NCBI GenBank assembly: GCA_011524995.1
Contig: WTJA01000070.1
Coordinates: 5,302-61,668, forward strand
Length of the DNA: 56,367 nucleotides
Source: Alphaproteobacteria bacterium
Lineage (GTDB): Bacteria; Pseudomonadota; Alphaproteobacteria; Puniceispirillales; Puniceispirillaceae
Reading direction: 5' to 3'
Shown: positions 1-8,127 of the stretch, one piece after another
Layout: the number at the start of each line of letters is the position of its first letter
Position numbering within the stretch: the first letter of the stretch is position 1
Program-made: the position numbers and the translations under genes
The notes under the pieces: model-generated
What the model was told of the DNA's origin: nothing
The model's database searches: none
What the model saw: the letters and a program-made list of their open reading frames with translations, nothing else

Positions 1-147
1 GATGTGAACTTGGCCCTTCGTGAGGCTGGTTTATTGGCTGTGCCAGCGGCTGATAATGTGTTGCGTCTCTTGCCGCCATTGACCATCAGCGAAGATGAGT
101 TGGCGAAGGCTATCACAATTTTACAATCTGTCTTTGCACGGCTATAA
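1..147 (+). CDS. argD: Acetylornithine aminotransferase, C-terminal end (partial)
   Basis: The window opens inside a reading frame that runs from base 1 to a TAA at 145-147. The 48 visible residues (DVNLALREAGLLAVPAADNV, then LRLLPPLTIS) match the C-terminal end of class III PLP-dependent acetylornithine/succinyldiaminopimelate aminotransferases, where the small domain carries a conserved R-L-L-P-P-L stretch. The enzyme makes N-acetylornithine in arginine synthesis. argF follows 38 bases downstream, the usual alphaproteobacterial argD-argF order. The PLP lysine and the start lie outside the window. The call rests on this short tail plus context. Confidence 0.8.
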   Translation, partial: DVNLALREAGLLAVPAADNVLRLLPPLTISEDELAKAITILQSVFARL

Positions 148-185
148 TAGAGCCCCTGCCAGATCTCCCAAAAGGATATGAACTC

Positions 186-1097
186 ATGCGCCATTTTTTG
201 GATTTGAAAGATTTTGATAAAACCCAATTGCAAGCCATGCTTGATTATGGGCTAGAAATGCGCCGCGCCCTCAAAGCTGGGACAAGCCATGATACCCCTT
301 TGGCGGGGCAGCATGTTGGGATGATTTTTGAAAAGCCCTCAACCAGAACGCGTGTGTCATTCGAGGTCGGGATTAGCCAGCTTGGCGGCACACCGATTGT
401 GTTATCAGCCAATGATATGCAGCTGGGCCGTGGTGAGACAATCGCTGATACAGCGCGGGTCTTATCTGGTTATTTGGATGGTGTCATGATTCGCTGCCTC
501 CAGCATGATACGTTAATGGCGCTCGCAGAGCATGCCAGCATGCCGGTGATCAATGGGCTGACCAATCGCTCGCATCCCTGTCAGGTGATGGCTGATATGA
601 TGACAATGATCGACTATCATGGTGGTCTGGACGGACAAGTTGTTACCTGGGCAGGTGACGGTAATAATGTCGCCGTCTCTTGGGTCGAAGCCGCAGCTAT
701 CATGGGATTTGAGCTCCGTCTTGCTTGCCCTGAAGGGTATGAACCACCGGCCGATATCATCGCCTGGGCGCGTCAAGCAGGGGCCAAAATCAGCCTGCAT
801 CAAGATTTAGCTGAGGCGGCAACACAAGCTGATGTGCTCGTGACAGATGTTTGGATCTCAATGGGGGATGAAGAAGGGACAAGATTGCAAGATCTCACCC
901 CCTTCCAAGTCAATGATGCGGTGATGCAACAGGCGGCTCCAGATGCGATATTCATGCATTGTCTGCCTGCTATTCGTGAACAAGAAGTGACAAGCTCAGT
1001 GATTGAGGGGCCGCAATCAGCAGTGTGGGCAGAGGCTGAAAATCGCCTTCATGCGCAAAAAGCCATTTTGGCTTATTGCGCTGGCCAGGTGCTGTAA
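186..1097 (+). CDS. argF: Ornithine carbamoyltransferase
   Basis: Cytosolic arginine-pathway enzyme joining carbamoyl phosphate and ornithine to give citrulline. The 303 residues are the usual length. The carbamoyl-phosphate motif STRTR is at residues 52-56, HPCQ follows near 130, the ornithine-binding SMG loop is in DVWISMGDE near 225, and the catalytic HCLP is at 258-261. The ATG at 186 is preceded by AAGGA a few bases upstream. It sits between argD and hslO, probably one transcript. ArgJ is encoded far downstream in the same window (39257-40468). Nothing looks missing or altered. Confidence 0.97.
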   Translation: MRHFLDLKDFDKTQLQAMLDYGLEMRRALKAGTSHDTPLAGQHVGMIFEKPSTRTRVSFEVGISQLGGTPIVLSANDMQLGRGETIADTARVLSGYLDGVMIRCLQHDTLMALAEHASMPVINGLTNRSHPCQVMADMMTMIDYHGGLDGQVVTWAGDGNNVAVSWVEAAAIMGFELRLACPEGYEPPADIIAWARQAGAKISLHQDLAEAATQADVLVTDVWISMGDEEGTRLQDLTPFQVNDAVMQQAAPDAIFMHCLPAIREQEVTSSVIEGPQSAVWAEAENRLHAQKAILAYCAGQVL

Positions 1098-1136
1098 CTC
1101 GTAAATTTCAAGACTGCGTGACGTGATAAGGGTCCA

Positions 1137-2072
1137 ATGATGACAACAGATATGGTGCTCCCTTTCTATTTGACAGGGGATGAGGGGTCTCAGCCGAAAA
1201 TTAGAGGGCGAATTGCCAGACTCCACACTCAAATGGACCAGATTATTGGCCGTCATGGCTATAGTGACGTGGTATCTGGGTTATGTGCGGAAACACTCGC
1301 ACTGACGTCTGTGTTATCAAGCATGATGTCATTTGAAGGTGTCTTTACCGTTCAGGCCAAAGGCGATGGCGCGGTTCGTACGCTCATGGCTGATATGACG
1401 GATGAGGGCGCGATGCGCTGTTATGCGGCCTTTGATGAAGATGATGCGTTGCTGCAAGGCGCCTATCAAGGGCCGGCTCTTTTACCGCGACTATGCGGGT
1501 CTGGCTATATGGCCTTTACCGTTGATCATCAGGTCACCAATCGCCGCTATCAGGGGATTGTCGAATTGGACGGCCCGCATCTCGGTGATGCCGCAACGAG
1601 CTGGTATAATAGCTCTGAGCAGTTAAAAACCTTAATCATCACCATGGCAGAGAAAACATCATCTGGGTGGGTGTCATCTGCTTTGCTGTTGCAGCATATC
1701 GCAACAAGCGGCGGGAAAATGACAGATGATTTGTATGCCCAGCCAGAAGAGATGGATGAGGCTATGTCAGACCTATGGCATACGGCGATGACGTTATGCG
1801 GGTCCGTCAAATCAGAAGAATTGCTCGAACCATCGCTTGGTCTTGATACGATTATCTATCGCCTCTTCAATGCACTCGGGCCGCATGTCCAGCCTGCGAA
1901 GATGGTAACAGATAGCTGTCGTTGCTCTGATGACAAAGTGCGCGCGATGCTAGAGGGGCTATCAGCCACGCAACGGGCGGATGTGGCTGATGAGGCAGGC
2001 GGGCTAGCGGTGGCGTGTGAATTCTGTAAGACCGAGCGCTCATTCACGCTCTCTGACTTTGCCGCTGACTAG
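1137..2072 (+). CDS. hslO: Redox-regulated chaperone Hsp33
   Basis: Cytosolic holdase switched on by oxidation. The zinc-binding switch is complete: C261-x-C263, 30 residues, then C294-x-x-C297, within the family's usual spacing. The N-terminal core begins with MVLPFYLTG and includes the RGRIARL segment typical of Hsp33. Length is 311 residues. It follows argF by 39 bases on the same strand, a known alphaproteobacterial arrangement. The ATG ATG at 1137 leaves a one-codon ambiguity in the start. Confidence 0.95.
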   Translation: MMTTDMVLPFYLTGDEGSQPKIRGRIARLHTQMDQIIGRHGYSDVVSGLCAETLALTSVLSSMMSFEGVFTVQAKGDGAVRTLMADMTDEGAMRCYAAFDEDDALLQGAYQGPALLPRLCGSGYMAFTVDHQVTNRRYQGIVELDGPHLGDAATSWYNSSEQLKTLIITMAEKTSSGWVSSALLLQHIATSGGKMTDDLYAQPEEMDEAMSDLWHTAMTLCGSVKSEELLEPSLGLDTIIYRLFNALGPHVQPAKMVTDSCRCSDDKVRAMLEGLSATQRADVADEAGGLAVACEFCKTERSFTLSDFAAD

Positions 2073-2141
2073 CTATTTTCCAAAATTGTAAATGATGATA
2101 GGCTCATGACATCATCATTTTGTGAAGGGATGACACGCCTC

Positions 2142-2726
2142 ATGCGCCTTGTATCAACACTCTGTTTTGCGACCCTTTTAGGCATGTTATCAGCCTGCCA
2201 AACAACCCCTGTTGTCGAGCGGCTGGCCCGCTTTGATACGACGCAAGAGGCGCCTTTGGCTTTGAATGCCAGACGCCTTGAGATTACAGATAACTGGTTG
2301 ATGCCTGTCGTGGCACCCTATGTGGAACATGAGCTTAGCCCAACCCCGTCACAATATCTGATTGATTGGGCGTCAGACGTATTACAGCCGCTAGGCGGGT
2401 CTGGTGAGATCATCCTCAATATTTCAGAAGCCAGTGTACAGCTTGAAGAATTACCACCGGCAGAAGGGCTGTTAAATAGCCTGAAAGATAATCAGGAAAC
2501 ACGGATCCGCGTGACATTTGAAGCACAATTACTATGGATTCAGCCAGTGGGGAATTACCAAGGCACGGCGCAGCTTGCGGCGAAAACAACACAAACCTTG
2601 CCTGAATCAGCGACACCGAAAGATTACGATATCGCTATCCAGAATAATCTCAATCGGGCCATTGCGCTGATTGATGAGCAAGCACGTGCCAAAATCGCAG
2701 AGATGGATGGCATCATTTTGCCATAG
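2142..2726 (+). CDS. Putative lipoprotein of unknown function
   Basis: An in-frame start also exists at 2106. I prefer the ATG at 2142 because it gives a clean lipoprotein signal, MRLVSTLCFATLLGMLSAC, ending in the lipobox LSAC, with GAAGGGA upstream. The mature part of about 175 residues has no enzyme motif I recognise. It resembles uncharacterised alphaproteobacterial lipoproteins found downstream of hslO. The C-terminal 40 residues look helical, ending in a run with IALIDEQARAKIAEM. It probably sits at the inner or outer membrane facing the periplasm. It converges on trkH, with 21 bases between the stops. Confidence 0.7.
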   Translation: MRLVSTLCFATLLGMLSACQTTPVVERLARFDTTQEAPLALNARRLEITDNWLMPVVAPYVEHELSPTPSQYLIDWASDVLQPLGGSGEIILNISEASVQLEELPPAEGLLNSLKDNQETRIRVTFEAQLLWIQPVGNYQGTAQLAAKTTQTLPESATPKDYDIAIQNNLNRAIALIDEQARAKIAEMDGIILP

Positions 2727-2747
2727 GGACAAAATCAAGGGCGTTGG

Positions 2748-4193
2748 TTAGCGGCGCCAGAAGCCCGGATGTAACATGACAAGGACGGTAAATAATTCTA
2801 ATCGTCCGAGGAACATACCGACACACATCGCCCATTTTGCAAGCACTGGCAAATCACCAAAATGACCCGATGGGCCAATCATATCGCCAAGGCCAGGTCC
2901 GACATTTGAAATCGCTGTGGCAGCACCAGATAAAGCGGTATCAAAATCAAGGCCTGTCAGGCCAAGCACCGCGGCAAGCACCACAAAGCATAAGATATAC
3001 AGATAAAAGAATCCCATCACGGCATCCATGACAGATTCATTCACAGGCCGTTTATTATAATAGGCCAAGGCGACCCCATGCGGGCGCAAAAGTCGTGAAA
3101 TCTGGACCTTAATTGTCGAGGCTAGCACCTGTAGTCGGAAGATTTTCACCCCACATGTGGTGGAGCCCGCACAGCCGCCAATAAACATAGCGATTAACAA
3201 AATCGTAGTTGCAAAGCCGCCCCATACAGCAAAATTCGCTGTGCCATAGCCGGTGCCGGTGACAATCGAAATGGTGTTAAAGCTTGCCATGCGCAACGCA
3301 TCTGCCGCGCCATAGCCTTGCTGAAATAGGTTAAAACTTACCAATGCGACAAGGCCTAACATGAGAGAGAGGAACCAACGCACTTGTGGATCATCAATCA
3401 AACGCTGCCAGCCGCCTCTTGTCATTGCCACATAATGCGCAAAGGGCAGCGAGCCAACGATCATCCCGCCAATAATAATCACTTCAATCAACCAGCTATC
3501 ATAGGCGCCAATGGATAAGGTGCGCGTCGAATAGCCGCCTGTCGCGATGGTCGTCATCGCATGAGCCAGCGCATCAAACCCAGGCATGCCAGCTACGGCC
3601 AACATGAATGCCCAAAAGGCAGTAAGCGCGGTATAGGCGATAAAAATGCCGCCGGCTAATTGTGTGGCACGCGGGATCACCTTGTCAGCACTATCATAAG
3701 ATTCTGTTTTAAAGAGCTGCATCCCGCCAACAGACAGCATCGGCAAAACCGCCATTGCCATCACAACAATCCCGATGCCACCAAGCCATTGCAGCAAAGC
3801 ACGCCATAATAGGATGCCAGCAGAGGCTAATTCAATATGAGGCAGGATCGTAGAGCCCGTAGTTGTTACACCTGAGACAGATTCAAAAATGGCGTCTGAA
3901 ATCGATAAATCCAAATCTGACAGAAATAGCGGAATCGCGCCAAATAGCCCAATCGATAGCCAGGCCCCATTTGTCAGCAAAAAGGCTTGCCTTAACCCAA
4001 TATCCAATGTGGTTGATTCTTGATTGGCAATCCACAGCCCGACACCGATAAACCCGGTTACAAGCGCGGAAATGGCAAAGGACTGCCAATTATCTGAGCC
4101 TGTGACGATATCTGCTATCATCGGCAACAACATGGTCGCTGCCAATAATGTGAGCAAAATGCCAAGAATATTTAGAACAGGTGTAAATCGCAT
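2748..4193 (-). CDS. trkH: Trk-type potassium uptake protein TrkH
   Basis: Integral membrane subunit of the Trk K+ uptake system. The 481 residues carry the four pore-loop repeats of the family: VTTTGSTI, TGGYSTRT, TGYGTANF and a last one around SNVGPGLGDMIGPSG. The GGCAGSTTCGVKI segment typical of TrkH/TrkG precedes the last pair of helices. The frame stays open 33 bases upstream to 4226, but the ATG at 4193 (MRFTPVLNIL) starts directly before the first hydrophobic segment and fits better. Its NAD-binding partner TrkA is not in this window. folE lies upstream on the same strand with a gap of about 125 bases. Confidence 0.93.
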   Translation of the reverse strand: MRFTPVLNILGILLTLLAATMLLPMIADIVTGSDNWQSFAISALVTGFIGVGLWIANQESTTLDIGLRQAFLLTNGAWLSIGLFGAIPLFLSDLDLSISDAIFESVSGVTTTGSTILPHIELASAGILLWRALLQWLGGIGIVVMAMAVLPMLSVGGMQLFKTESYDSADKVIPRATQLAGGIFIAYTALTAFWAFMLAVAGMPGFDALAHAMTTIATGGYSTRTLSIGAYDSWLIEVIIIGGMIVGSLPFAHYVAMTRGGWQRLIDDPQVRWFLSLMLGLVALVSFNLFQQGYGAADALRMASFNTISIVTGTGYGTANFAVWGGFATTILLIAMFIGGCAGSTTCGVKIFRLQVLASTIKVQISRLLRPHGVALAYYNKRPVNESVMDAVMGFFYLYILCFVVLAAVLGLTGLDFDTALSGAATAISNVGPGLGDMIGPSGHFGDLPVLAKWAMCVGMFLGRLELFTVLVMLHPGFWRR

Positions 4194-4319
4194 CTCATCA
4201 CATATGATAGCTGTCGCCGCTATCACTCATAGCGTCAGGTGTCATATGTATAAAAGTGATAGGCCGGCTTGTCCAGCATTGCCCGCTTACGCGCTGCTAT
4301 GATCCGGCTTTGCGAAACC

Positions 4320-4937
4320 CTATCTGATTTGGATCTGTTTGTAGAATCTATCACGCAAATCAGCATCATCTTGGAAGGCGCCAGTAAATTGCGTTGTGAC
4401 CATAGAGACACAAGGGGACTTGACGCCTCTGGTTGACATGCATTGATGGGCAGCATCGATCATCACAGCCACACCACGAGGCTGCAAAGCTGTTTGGATA
4501 CAATTTGCCACTTGCGCTGTCATGGTTTCTTGCGTCTGAAGGCGGTAGCCATAGCCATTTAACACACGCGCTAATTTGGAAATGCCAACCACACGGCGGT
4601 CAGGCAAATAGGCGATATGTGCCTTACCCGTGATAGGCACCATGTGATGTTCACAATGAGATTGCACGGTAATGTCACGCAGCATCACCATATCTTGATA
4701 GCCTTCGACCTCTTCAAACGTCTTAGCGAGGTGGTGATGGGGATCTTCTTGATAGCCTTTGAAAAATTCTTCGAAAGACCGCACAACACGCGCTGGTGTT
4801 TCACGCAAACCTTCTCTGTCAGGATTGTCACCTGCCCACCGCAATAGCACCTCAACGGCTGCCTCAGCTTCTTCACGAGTGGGGCGCGTTGTTAGCGTCG
4901 TTTCTTCAAGACTCTTTGGAATATCATAAGGTGTCAT
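4320..4937 (-). CDS. folE: GTP cyclohydrolase I
   Basis: Converts GTP to 7,8-dihydroneopterin triphosphate, the first step to tetrahydrofolate. It is 205 residues, a normal length. The zinc ligands are present: C95 and H98 in CEHHMVP, and C166 in HQCMSTRGV. The core segment [20 protein letters not shown] is well conserved. So this is the zinc type (FolE1), not the zinc-independent FolE2. No other folate gene is adjacent; the next genes are trkH downstream and a transporter ATPase upstream, both on the same strand. Confidence 0.96.
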   Translation of the reverse strand: MTPYDIPKSLEETTLTTRPTREEAEAAVEVLLRWAGDNPDREGLRETPARVVRSFEEFFKGYQEDPHHHLAKTFEEVEGYQDMVMLRDITVQSHCEHHMVPITGKAHIAYLPDRRVVGISKLARVLNGYGYRLQTQETMTAQVANCIQTALQPRGVAVMIDAAHQCMSTRGVKSPCVSMVTTQFTGAFQDDADLRDRFYKQIQIR

Positions 4938-5136
4938 GGGAAGGTCCCTATCTGGGGTATTCGTCTCTTATCTCTACATCATACCAGCAAGCAGTTGCAA
5001 AGCCATTATCAGCATTCGCAGATTTGGTCCAGAGTTTACATCACATGCCGGCTGCTGCAAGATTGTTTCATATTAATCTTCTATAATCCCTTACGCACCA
5101 CATTTAGCCCTAGATCATATTCTTAGACTGACTTAC

Positions 5137-5775
5137 CTAGCCTGATGCGGGCCATTCAATGACAGGACCTGTGGCAAAGGCTTTATCATCTTCATGATGC
5201 GAGATTAGCAAAGCGGGAATATCATGAGCTTTGACCTGATCGGCTACAAATTGGCCAAATTGTTGACGCAGCGCAGGGTCAAGCGCTGCAAAGCTCTCAT
5301 CCATCAAAAGGGCATCAGGGCGTGATAACATGGCGCGCATCATCGCCACTCTTGCCTTTTGCCCCCCTGAAAGTGAGGCTGGATCACGTTCGGAAAAATC
5401 TGATAGCCCTGCGATCATCAGGGCATGCTCGATTTGCTCTTGCCTGATGCGGCGCGATATCCCTTGGGGGAGGCCAAAACCGATATTATCGCCCACACTC
5501 ATATGCGGAAATAAAAGCGCCTCTTGGAAGAGCAGGCCAATCTGCCTGTTTTCAACAGCGACGCCAGTGAGTGCGCGCCCCGCTAGCGAGATGTCGCCTG
5601 TCACCTTAAGGTGTGGGGATTGGGTGCCGGCAATGACGCTCAGAAGGGTTGATTTGCCGCATCCTGATGGGCCTTGCAAGACCGCAATCTCTCCCTTTTG
5701 GATGGTAAGAGAAAATGAACTTAGCAAGGGCGGCTGGTCGTCCCAGCCCATAGTGATGTCGTGAAGCGATAGCAT
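5137..5775 (-). CDS. ynjD: ABC transporter ATPase, YnjD/ThiQ-like
   Basis: A 212-residue nucleotide-binding subunit with every catalytic element: Walker A GPSGCGKST at 35-43, Q-loop Q84, signature LSGGQ at 135-139, Walker B ALLMDE at 155-160 and switch histidine H193 in ISHHEDD. It is short, without a C-terminal regulatory domain, as in ThiQ and YnjD. The binding protein and fused permease that complete a YnjBCD importer lie at 6898-9861 on the other strand; this ATPase and the lipoprotein at 5904-6710 share the minus strand. Assignment to that transporter is inferred from location and family resemblance. The substrate is unknown. Confidence 0.82.
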   Translation of the reverse strand: MLSLHDITMGWDDQPPLLSSFSLTIQKGEIAVLQGPSGCGKSTLLSVIAGTQSPHLKVTGDISLAGRALTGVAVENRQIGLLFQEALLFPHMSVGDNIGFGLPQGISRRIRQEQIEHALMIAGLSDFSERDPASLSGGQKARVAMMRAMLSRPDALLMDESFAALDPALRQQFGQFVADQVKAHDIPALLISHHEDDKAFATGPVIEWPASG

Positions 5776-5903
5776 AGCAATCCTATAAATTTATCACGCC
5801 AGAGGGGTGTCACCCTTTGTCCCAGCGATGCTATCGCCTTCTGTTAGAAAGACAATGACAAAATGAGGAGGGAGCCTGAATGAGGAGGGCGCTATCTGCC
5901 TTG

Positions 5904-6710
5904 TTAGGGGGGTTGTTTTTGGCCAATGGCAGCCCCATGAAAGAGGCCTTCTTCAGGCATGAGGCGGAAAAGTAACCCTGATTGAATGGCATCTGGACCA
6001 AAGAAATCACCCAATGCCTCGGCGCTATCATGGGAAAGGGGGGCGCCTTGATAGGAAAACTGACGCACCTCTGAGAGGATTAATCCGCGGCCACTATCTG
6101 GGGACTGCAAGGCAAGCGAGAGGGTAATTTCATCTGTGTGAAGGTGGAAAGATGCGCGCCCCGCCCCTTCATAAGACAGCGTGCCAGCTTTTTGGCCAGA
6201 GGTGGCATCACAGAACTGACAATGCCAAATCACATGCATGTCATAGTGAGCGATGGTGGGGGGTGGTGGGCTCGCCCGTCCCCATAGTAAAAAATGCCCT
6301 GGATCGCGCTGGTAAAAACTATCTTCGGCATCTGTTAATCCGATGCGATGAGCCAAATGGGCCAAGCCAGCATAGCGTGCGGTACCAGATGGCCAGAACA
6401 GGGTTGCCTCTGACAAGGGTGGTTGTTTGGAAAGGAAGCCATACAGGTCGTCCTCTTGGTCAAGCCAGGTAATGTCACCTGTATTGACATCTATGACATA
6501 GCTATGCGGCTCACCTTCCTCAAAGCTATCTAACTGACCAAAGATATAATCAAGCGGCGCCTCTGTGACCGTTGCGACGGCCGCTGGTGCCAGCGTGGGA
6601 GACGACCCACCGCTACCAGCACCAGAACAGGCTGATATCACGCTTGCCGCGAGTAATATCATCCCCCGCCCTAGCGATAAGGTCAGAAGAGGATAGCAGG
6701 GCACTTTCAT
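5904..6710 (-). CDS. Transferrin-binding-protein-like lipoprotein (putative)
   Basis: About 268 residues; starts at 6725, 6710 and 6662 are all possible. A hydrophobic segment ends in ILLAASVISAC, a lipobox, followed by a Gly/Ser-rich linker. The rest resembles the small beta-barrel lipoproteins related to TbpB: a mid-protein SGTARYAG strand, and near the end DFFGPDAIQSG followed by GLFHGAAIGQK, the turn-strand pattern (FxGPxAxExG ... GxxxG) of that fold. A HCQFC pair lies near residue 170, which could bind metal or form a disulfide. It would sit on a membrane facing the periplasm or the surface. It lies between the ATPase and the binding protein of the ABC importer, so a role in ligand capture is plausible but unproven. 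Confidence 0.55.
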   Translation of the reverse strand: MKVPCYPLLTLSLGRGMILLAASVISACSGAGSGGSSPTLAPAAVATVTEAPLDYIFGQLDSFEEGEPHSYVIDVNTGDITWLDQEDDLYGFLSKQPPLSEATLFWPSGTARYAGLAHLAHRIGLTDAEDSFYQRDPGHFLLWGRASPPPPTIAHYDMHVIWHCQFCDATSGQKAGTLSYEGAGRASFHLHTDEITLSLALQSPDSGRGLILSEVRQFSYQGAPLSHDSAEALGDFFGPDAIQSGLLFRLMPEEGLFHGAAIGQKQPP

Positions 6711-6727
6711 AAAACAAGGAAACATAT

Positions 6728-6792
6728 CAGGTCATCTTGCACTATCATGAAAGAGAGAGTGGCCTGTCTCTGATAGTGGGTCTAGTGACCTG
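6728..6792. repeat. Nested inverted repeats in the divergent lipoprotein/ynjB gap
   Basis: Two perfect inverted repeats are nested. The outer arms are CAGGTCA (6728-6734) and TGACCTG (6786-6792). The inner arms are CACTATCA (6740-6747) and TGATAGTG (6771-6778). Small GAGA/TCTC runs continue the inner stem. Together they can fold into one hairpin of about 65 bases. It lies upstream of both the minus-strand lipoprotein gene and the plus-strand ynjB gene, so it could be an operator pair or a structured 5' leader. There is no T-run directly after it, so a simple terminator is unlikely. Confidence 0.6.
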
Positions 6793-6897
6793 TCAGCATT
6801 ACCCTTTTTATTTTTGCTTGTTCAAAAGTGTGAATCAAGGCTAGGTAGAAAGCAGTTTCAGGCCGACCGCACTGCATGCGAAGAAAGGATTTTTGTC

Positions 6898-8124
6898 ATG
6901 TCTCGCAAACATCTTACCGCTTTCAAACATCTTGTCACAGCTGTGGCAATGATGGGGTTTGCGCTATCCTCAGCCGCCGCCATGACAGATATTGCTGCGT
7001 TGGAAGAAGAGGCCAAAGGCCAAACGGTTTATTTTAACGCATGGGGCGGTGATGAAAAAATCAATGCCTATATCAGCTGGGCAGGCCAGCAGATGAAAGA
7101 GCGTTATGACGTGAGCGTGGATCATGTCAAATTAACAGATACCGCAGCGGCGGTCTCTCGTATCTTAGCAGAAAAAACAGCCGGCCGTGCCGATGACGGG
7201 TCGGTCGATTTGCTGTGGGTGAATGGTGAGAATTTTGCCGCCATGAAACGGGCAGGTCTTTTGCAAGATCATGATTGGGTAACAAGCCTGCCAAATTGGG
7301 CTTTGACAGACGCCACAGAATTACCTGCGATCGCCCTTGATTTTGCGGTGCCAACAGACGGACGGGAATCACCATGGGGCCGCGCGCAGCTCGTCTTTTT
7401 CTATGATAGCGCCTATGTCCAAACCCCGCCGCACGATGCCGCCTCGCTAAAAGACTATATCCTCTCCCATCCTGGGCGATTTACCTATCCGCAGCCGCCT
7501 GATTTCATGGGCCTCTCATTCCTCAAACAAATTCTAACAGAAGTGACCGCGATGCCAGAGGCGCTTTATCAGCCTGTTGAGGAAGCTGATTTTGAGGCGG
7601 TTACCGCACCACTTTGGGCCTATTTGGATGAGGTGACACCTGCGCTATGGCGTCGGGGGACAGCCTATCCGCAAAATTATCCAGCCCAACGTCAATTAGT
7701 GGCAGATGGTGAGGTTGATATTTATATTGCCTTTAATCCCGCAGATGCCTCCTCTGCTATTGCACAAGGTGACCTGCCTGATACGGTGCGCTCTTACATT
7801 CATCGTTCTGGCACAATTGCCAATGTGCATTTTCTGGCCATTCCGTTTAACAGCGGCTCATCAGCTGGGGCAAAATTACTAGCCAATCTCTTGCTTTCGC
7901 CAGAAGCGCAGCTTCGCAAAGCTGATCCTGCTATTTGGGGTGACCCCTCTGTGCTATCACAAGCCCGCCTAACAGCTGATATGCAGGCCCAATTTGCGGG
8001 TTTGCCAAAAGGTGTAGCGACATTGGGGCCAGCTGATTTGGCTAAAACATTACCAGAGCCGCATCCAAGTTGGGTCCCACGTTTAGAACAAGCCTGGCTT
8101 GCGCGTTACGGCGCCGCGCAATAA
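6898..8124 (+). CDS. ynjB: ABC transporter substrate-binding protein, YnjB family
   Basis: Periplasmic solute-binding protein of 408 residues. I chose the ATG at 6898, which has GAAAGGA about 10 bases upstream and gives a signal peptide (MSRKHLTAFKH, a hydrophobic stretch, then SAAA cleavage near residue 27). The mature protein opens with the TVYFNAWGGDEKINAYISWA block of the YnjB family, distant relatives of thiamine and iron(III) binding proteins, followed by DLLWVNGENFAAMK. It is joined to the permease by a 3-base gap. The ligand cannot be read from the sequence. Confidence 0.86.
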   Translation: MSRKHLTAFKHLVTAVAMMGFALSSAAAMTDIAALEEEAKGQTVYFNAWGGDEKINAYISWAGQQMKERYDVSVDHVKLTDTAAAVSRILAEKTAGRADDGSVDLLWVNGENFAAMKRAGLLQDHDWVTSLPNWALTDATELPAIALDFAVPTDGRESPWGRAQLVFFYDSAYVQTPPHDAASLKDYILSHPGRFTYPQPPDFMGLSFLKQILTEVTAMPEALYQPVEEADFEAVTAPLWAYLDEVTPALWRRGTAYPQNYPAQRQLVADGEVDIYIAFNPADASSAIAQGDLPDTVRSYIHRSGTIANVHFLAIPFNSGSSAGAKLLANLLLSPEAQLRKADPAIWGDPSVLSQARLTADMQAQFAGLPKGVATLGPADLAKTLPEPHPSWVPRLEQAWLARYGAAQ

Positions 8125-8127
8125 TGA

